Under the pieces are notes generated by a model. It searched no databases and was not told where the DNA came from. It saw only the letters and a program-made list of their open reading frames with translations. Below, piece by piece: positions 59,458 through 64,000 of a stretch of 64,000 nt of DNA. The stretch's first letter is position 1. Each line of letters begins with the position of its first letter. Origin of the DNA: Sarcophilus harrisii (Eukaryota; Chordata; Mammalia; Dasyuromorphia; Dasyuridae). A program made the translations under genes and the position numbers. The DNA lies in the NCBI RefSeq assembly GCF_902635505.1, contig NC_045429.1, positions 429,129,669 through 429,193,668 of the forward strand. The letters are read 5' to 3'.

Positions 59458-62400
59458 CTGCAAGTACGACAGTCCAAGGCAGTGAAAGAGAGGGGTTAAT
59501 GAGGGCGTGGGGAGAAGGTCCTTGCCAGTCAGTGTCCCCTGGGGGATGGGCCTGATGCGGCACAGCCTCAGGGAAGCCCGGCCCCAGCCCTCTCCAGAGA
59601 ACGGCCATTCCATCTGCCGAAAGAGGAGGCCTCCTGGGGCCGGCAACTCCACCTTAGGAGAAGGGGCTTGAAGTCTTCCCTGGAAAAACTTTTAGGCCCT
59701 AAGGGAACAATGCAAATGGCAGCAGAAAAGAAGGAAGCAAGAGCCCTGAGAGGGCAAGGTGGCAGCGTGCTGAGGGGGAGAGAGAGGTGCCCTTCGACTG
59801 CTGTCCAGAACAGGCAGAGACACGGGCAGTGAGGACACAGGGATGCCCAGGCTGGGCCCCTGCCCTAGAGTGTCAGGCAGCCCTGTCAGCCTCACTCAGG
59901 CCCCCTAGTGCCAAGGGGGCAGGTGGGAGTTCCTGAACACAGCTCAGAGGGAGAGGAAGATTGTAGGTCAGAACTGGGGTGGGGAGGGAGGGGAAGGGGG
60001 CCTCCCGACCTTGTACACACAGTCACAGGCCTATTCTCAGCTGTACTTTAGCCCTTTAATGGAAATCACAAGTCTGGTTAAATGGCTGCCGAGCCTCGAG
60101 CCTGGCTGCTCTACTTCCTGCCTGCGTGCACATCTCTCCTTCCTCTTTGCTCTGCAGCCAGTCTCCTCTGCAAGGCAACGAGAGGCTTCTGAGTCCTAGG
60201 GGGGGGCCATCCCCCACTGTGCACACCCATGCCCGGGAAGTCCTGGCCTGGGGGGGGCCTGTAAGTTTTTTCCTATTGTTCCCATCACACTGTGGGGTGG
60301 GGTAGGGAATGATTGGGGCCTGGGACAGCCCCAAGAAGAGAAAGCTCAATGACTGGCTTTTTCCCCCCCTTTCCCCCTCCCACCAGGCCCTGGTCATCAC
60401 CTTCTTTGGGCTTGGGTTTCCTTCCTCGGGGGCCTTCCTTTTCTCCCCTTTCCTCTCCTCCACTTTCCCGGGGGGAGGTTTCATGGTGGGCTTGTTGCCT
60501 GTGAGGAAGAGAAGGGAAGGGATGAGTGCACTGGACCCCCTTGGGCAGGCTAGTGACACCTACAGATTCTCAGAATCGCAAAAAAACCCGATGATTAACA
60601 GTAAAATACGTTTGATCACAAAGGAAAAACCAATCATCAAATTAAGTCATCAAAATATTTTTTAACAAAATTTCCCAGATGGACTTGGCTCTTCTCAATG
60701 ATGCGATGATTCCAGGCAATTCCAACAGAGTGGGGATGGGAAATGCCAGTCACATCCTGAGAGAACCATGGACCGAATGTGGATCCAAGCATTGTATTTT
60801 CACCTTTTTTGTTTGTTTTTTCTTTTTTATGTTTTTTTCCCTTTTGGTCTGATTTTTCTTGCATAACATGACAGATATGAGAATACATTTAAAGGGACTG
60901 CAACAGATTTAACCTGTGTCAGATTGCCGGCTGCCTTGGGGAAGAGAATGGGAGAAAAATTTGGAAAACAGTCTTAGAAAAATGTTACACGTGTGTGGAA
61001 AAATAAAATCCTACTGAAGTTTAAAAAAAAATTTCATAGAGCCTAGTTTGAGATTAAGAATCCAGGCTCTAAAGGCAGAAAATAACTCCCCACCCCCCCA
61101 CTCCCACCCCATTAGAATAAGGTTGAGAGCCTGATGCCGTCCTCTGCCTGGGCACCAGTCAGGCTTTTTGACTGTTGGGTAACAAAATCTTCCCCACAAT
61201 TCTGTGCTGGGGAGGACAGCTGGTGTGGCTCAGCCTCCCCAGGATCCATCATTCTGCACAGACAAATACTCAGCCCCCAGACTCGGCGGGAAGCTGCTAT
61301 GGAACATAAATGAGGATGCCCAAGGAGGCTGGCTTCTGAGCCCCACAGAGAAAGGCCCGGACCAGCCCAGGGGACAGCACTGGGCCTGGAGGCAGAAAGC
61401 CAAGTTCAAATGAGACCTTTATAAAGCATTTCATTACCTAACGGCCCAGCACTTTAATGACAGTTATGACTGCTTAGCTCTCGGGCCAGGCTGCAGCCAT
61501 GCTGTTCCCTTCCACCTTCCCCTGGCTGCCATCTTACCTGCTTTACTCGGAGGGCCATTCATCTTTCTTTCTGCTTTTTTGGCTGGGCCAGAGGCCTTAT
61601 TGGGAGAGGCTTTGGAGGCTTTTCGAGAGGTGGAAGGCCCCATGTTGCCCTCATTCTCTCCACTGCTGCTACTAGTCACCGAACTCCCCTCATCTGCAGC
61701 CACCACAGTGAAGTCGGCCTTTTCCTTGGAGAGCTGGTACAGCTTCTAAGGAGGAGGACAAACCCCCCAGACTGTGAGCAAGGTGTGGCTGGCAGCTCCC
61801 AATGGGGGGGTTGGCCGCCCTGTTCTGGGATGCCCCCCAACTTAGAGAGGACCTAAATCACTCCACGCCACAGTGCAGTGAACTGGGGGGAGGCAGGAGC
61901 TGGGCTTCCCTCCCTCTGCCTTTCCTCAGCTTCTCTTGGGACCAAAGCCGTTCAGTGCAATCTGACTCCACCTGTGTGTGAACAAGTGGCCCCTTCTGTA
62001 CCCCAGGCTGTCCTCAGCGTCCCCCCTGTATTTGGGAAGCTCAGCCCCTCAGCCCCTTGGGCCGTCTCCCAGTGTGTCTGGCCCTGCTGCGGCTCCTCAC
62101 CTGCAGCCCCCTGCCCATGGGCACCCTGTCGTGTTCCCCTCCCCGTTTCCAGCTCCCTCAGGTGCCTTACAGCCAGGGATTCTCTGACGAGCATCTTGAA
62201 CTTCACCCACCTTACAAGACAACCCTCCAGAGAGGTCCCACAGGGACTCAAGGAGAAGGCTCTCCTCTCTATGGAGACAGCAACCCCCTGCCCCTCATCT
62301 TCCATGAGACAGAGGAAAGTAGCAAAGACGGCACTTTATGGGACTAGGCTGGAGGGCCTGAGCCATCCCAATTAACCAGTGCACCGGGTAGAAGAGGGGC

Positions 62401-63605
62401 CCTGGGGAGCCCAAGTACCTTCAGCTGTGGGAGGTTGGTGGCCGACTTCCAATCTTTATCATCACGAATGCGGGTGCAGCGGGGGAAGCGGATGGAGATG
62501 CCATCGGCTGTGTGGGCCTCGGCCTTGGAGAACTCTGCCCCTGTGATCTCCCAAACAGGAGCTTTCTGCAAAGAGGCAGGGAATTAGTTGGGGAAGAGAT
62601 CATTGTGGGCCAGGCTGAAGAGGGAAGGAGGCAGCATGAGGGCAGTACCTTTGGATCCGGGACGATGAAGTCAGGGTAGTAGTTCTTATTGATTTTCAGC
62701 CAACTGGGAATCTTACTGGGATCCTAGGGATCAAGAGCAGAGATGCCAATTAGCCTTCTCACTGTGGTTCACCGTTTTACTGAAGGAGGGAGTGGATTGA
62801 GGGGAGCTAATTTATATATGAGCCAGGGTCAGACTTAATTTTCAGTGTTAGTGGGAAGCATCAGTCCAGAGGCTCCTTCCCAGAAGGCCGGTGGTCAGCG
62901 GTCTGCTCTAATGCTGCTGCTTCTTCCTCACTCCATTTGCAGACCCTGCTGCCCCCTACCTTGCTGATCTTCACCATGTCCAGCTCATTCTGCAGGCGAG
63001 CGAGGGTGGCGTCGTCGTGGCCGCCGGCGCACTTGGTGACAGTGCACCACTTCTGGCTGCTGGGGTCATAGCAGCCCATCAGGAAGATAGACATCATGCC
63101 CCCTAAAGGAAGGATGGGACAGAGGAGGATGGCCCTGAGGGACAAATGCTTTTAGCCAAGGACACTCAACCAGGCAGTTCAGGTGGCTGAGTCCTTGGGC
63201 GTGACTCCCCCCTCTCTGCCCCAGGCCCAGATTTCCCTTCCAGGCTGGGCAGCAGCCCGTCGCTGACTCGGACAAGTAGAGGGGTGCTCAGTTTCTTAGG
63301 GAAGAATGACCAAGCAGACTTCTGATGCAGCCGCAGCTCCCAGGGCTGTCAGTTTTGCCTCTGGGATATGGCCCAGGCAGGTCATCCACCAAGGTCTAGC
63401 CAGGAAACAGCCCCCCTTCCAGCCAGGTGCCCTCCCCCCAACAAGGATCCCCAAGCACAGCCCAGGGAGGGTCAGACTGACCTTTGTTCCCTTGCCCATA
63501 GAAGGCTCCAAGGACCACCAGATCTGCCGTGTCTGCCATGGCCCCCTCGTTCAGGTAGTCCTTCTTCACTTTTAGCCAGTGCCGCTTCCCTGGCTCATAA
63601 GTACC
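59224..63605 (-). CDS. LIG3: DNA ligase III, C-terminal part (7 exons; gene continues beyond the right edge)
   Basis: In transcript order the exons are 63605-63482, 63102-62960, 62723-62649, 62565-62419, 61745-61538, 60498-60401 and 59457-59224. They sum to 1029 nt (342 residues plus TAG), all with GT-AG introns and matching phases. The protein seals single-strand nicks using ATP, with XRCC1 in base-excision and break repair in the nucleus, and without XRCC1 in mitochondria. Visible parts are the HWLKVKKDY segment of the adenylation core, the OB-fold with nucleotidyltransferase motif VI ([14 protein letters not shown]), a Ser/Lys/Pro-rich linker, and a 77-residue last exon encoding the BRCT domain (conserved [10 protein letters not shown]) that binds XRCC1. 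The N-terminal zinc finger, DNA-binding domain and catalytic lysine lie off the window. The match to vertebrate LIG3 is unambiguous; LIG1 and LIG4 lack this BRCT arrangement. Confidence 0.97.
60401..60498 (-). CDS. LIG3: LIG3 exon: basic linker before the BRCT domain
   Basis: This is a 98-nt exon (two bases finishing Gly, then 32 codons) between acceptor CCTCACAG and donor GTGATG. It encodes [20 protein letters not shown] and on to NPSPKK. It is very basic and proline-rich, and its EKRKAP string resembles a nuclear localisation signal. Phase and position require it to join the BRCT exon to the upstream linker exon. Confidence 0.87.
60560..61040 (+). mobile_element. LINE (L1-type) 3' end inside a LIG3 intron
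   Basis: + strand text gagagaaccatggaccgaat, attttcaccttttttgtttg, ctgatttttcttgcataaca, then aaaaataaaatcc and an A-run match the common marsupial LINE 3' end. It lies antisense to LIG3 in the 60499-61537 intron. The left boundary is approximate. Confidence 0.62.
61538..61745 (-). CDS. LIG3: LIG3 exon: end of core and Ser/Lys-rich linker
   Basis: This is a 208-nt exon after TCCTTAG, with donor GTAAGA, ending in phase 1. It starts [20 protein letters not shown] and then becomes low complexity ([29 protein letters not shown]). The linker between the catalytic core and BRCT is the fast-evolving part of the protein, and here it differs clearly from the human sequence. Confidence 0.92.
62419..62565 (-). 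CDS. LIG3: LIG3 exon with nucleotidyltransferase motif VI
   Basis: This is a 147-nt phase-0 exon after TTTGCAG and before GTACTT. It encodes [19 protein letters not shown], then the [20 protein letters not shown] segment. Motif VI is needed for the self-adenylation step of ATP-dependent ligases and is intact here. Confidence 0.96.
62649..62723 (-). CDS. LIG3: LIG3 exon: OB-fold, 25 residues
   Basis: This is a 75-nt phase-0 exon after acceptor CCCTAG and before donor GTACTG. It encodes [19 protein letters not shown] and on to VPDPK. It is highly conserved with the human enzyme. Confidence 0.95.
62960..63102 (-). CDS. LIG3: LIG3 exon: OB-fold
   Basis: This is a 143-nt exon (two bases finishing Gly, then 47 codons) between a TCCTTTAG acceptor and a GTAGGG donor. 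It encodes [18 protein letters not shown] and on to [10 protein letters not shown], a near-invariant part of the ligase III OB-fold. Confidence 0.96.
63482..63605 (-). CDS. LIG3: LIG3 exon: end of adenylation core, start of OB-fold
   Basis: This is a 124-nt exon starting in phase 0 after CTTCCTCAG and ending at donor GTCAGT. It encodes [18 protein letters not shown] and on to FYGQGNK, plus one base of the next Gly codon. It matches vertebrate ligase III closely. The preceding exon, expected to carry the motif V EGLVLKD, is not visible in 63606-64000. Confidence 0.95.
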
Positions 63606-64000
63606 CTGAGGAAGACCAGAGGGGTACAAAATGCTGTGGTCCACATACCAGGCAAAGGAGAGTCTCTTGAGATGCTTGATGAAAAAGATCTGGTGGGCTC
63701 CACAATGGGCCTGTACTATATATATAAACTGCCCCCAGAGATTCTGTCACCTACAAATCCTGCTCATTTCTGTACAGCTTTACAGTTAACAGAATGTGCT
63801 GCCATACGTTCCTATTTAATCCATAACCACCCTGTAAGTTTTTGTCTCTATCTCAATGGAGATTCCGAAAGCTTAAGACTTGTTCTCAGTAAAAACCAGG
63901 AATACAATTCCCAGGAACTTGCTTCCATCTGCCACTCCCAGGCAAGAACAGTTGGAGGTGAGGCTCATCACAGGCAGAGGAAGCAACCAGAAATCTCTTG
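63606..64000. other. LIG3: LIG3 intron, right edge of window
   Basis: No ligase exon is seen on the minus strand here. The next upstream exon (motif V region) must lie beyond 64000. A short TA-rich stretch lies at 63716-63726. Confidence 0.75.

Noticed and set aside
1-64000. CRISPR array, operon, phage or novel defence-type system
   Set aside because: The window is vertebrate nuclear DNA with spliced genes and SINE/LINE repeats. No regularly spaced repeats or prokaryotic-style gene runs are present.

Overview
The window is nuclear DNA from a marsupial-like mammal. Two vertebrate housekeeping genes are present as intron-split exons in otherwise AT-rich, repeat-filled sequence. The repeats look marsupial: CORE-type and tRNA-derived SINEs, RTE-tailed SINEs, marsupial-type L1 pieces and many L2/CR1-type LINE fragments. 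The species cannot be fixed by eye.

Layout. Positions 1-38454 hold no recognisable coding exon and no CpG island. They are most simply read as the first (5'UTR) intron, and possibly upstream flank, of RFFL. This stretch carries L2 copies in both orientations, an SINE-split L1 fragment, a retroviral-type LTR fossil (about 10510-11233) and several direct tandem duplications (147, 42, 66 and about 104 bp). RFFL (rififylin/CARP2, a FYVE-like/SAP/RING E3 ubiquitin ligase) follows on the + strand. Its six coding exons lie between 38463 and 53588 and join in frame into a 363-residue protein. Two candidate poly(A) signals follow, at 53868 and 56388.

About 2.3 kb beyond the distal signal comes the end of LIG3 (DNA ligase III) on the - strand. 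Seven exons between 63605 and 59224 encode the last 342 residues: the end of the catalytic core with motif VI, a Ser/Lys/Pro linker and the XRCC1-binding BRCT domain. Its poly(A) signal is at 58688-58693. The exons further 5' lie beyond 64000.

The genes are convergent (tail to tail), as RFFL and LIG3 are in human. They act in different pathways (ubiquitin signalling on endosomes; DNA single-strand break repair), and nothing in the sequence shows shared regulation. The 56411-58665 gap contains a SINE and a run of 37 G. I found no new biological system. The most useful second looks are the long G and C runs, the tandem duplications, the 24-nt RFFL microexon and the alternative 3' ends.
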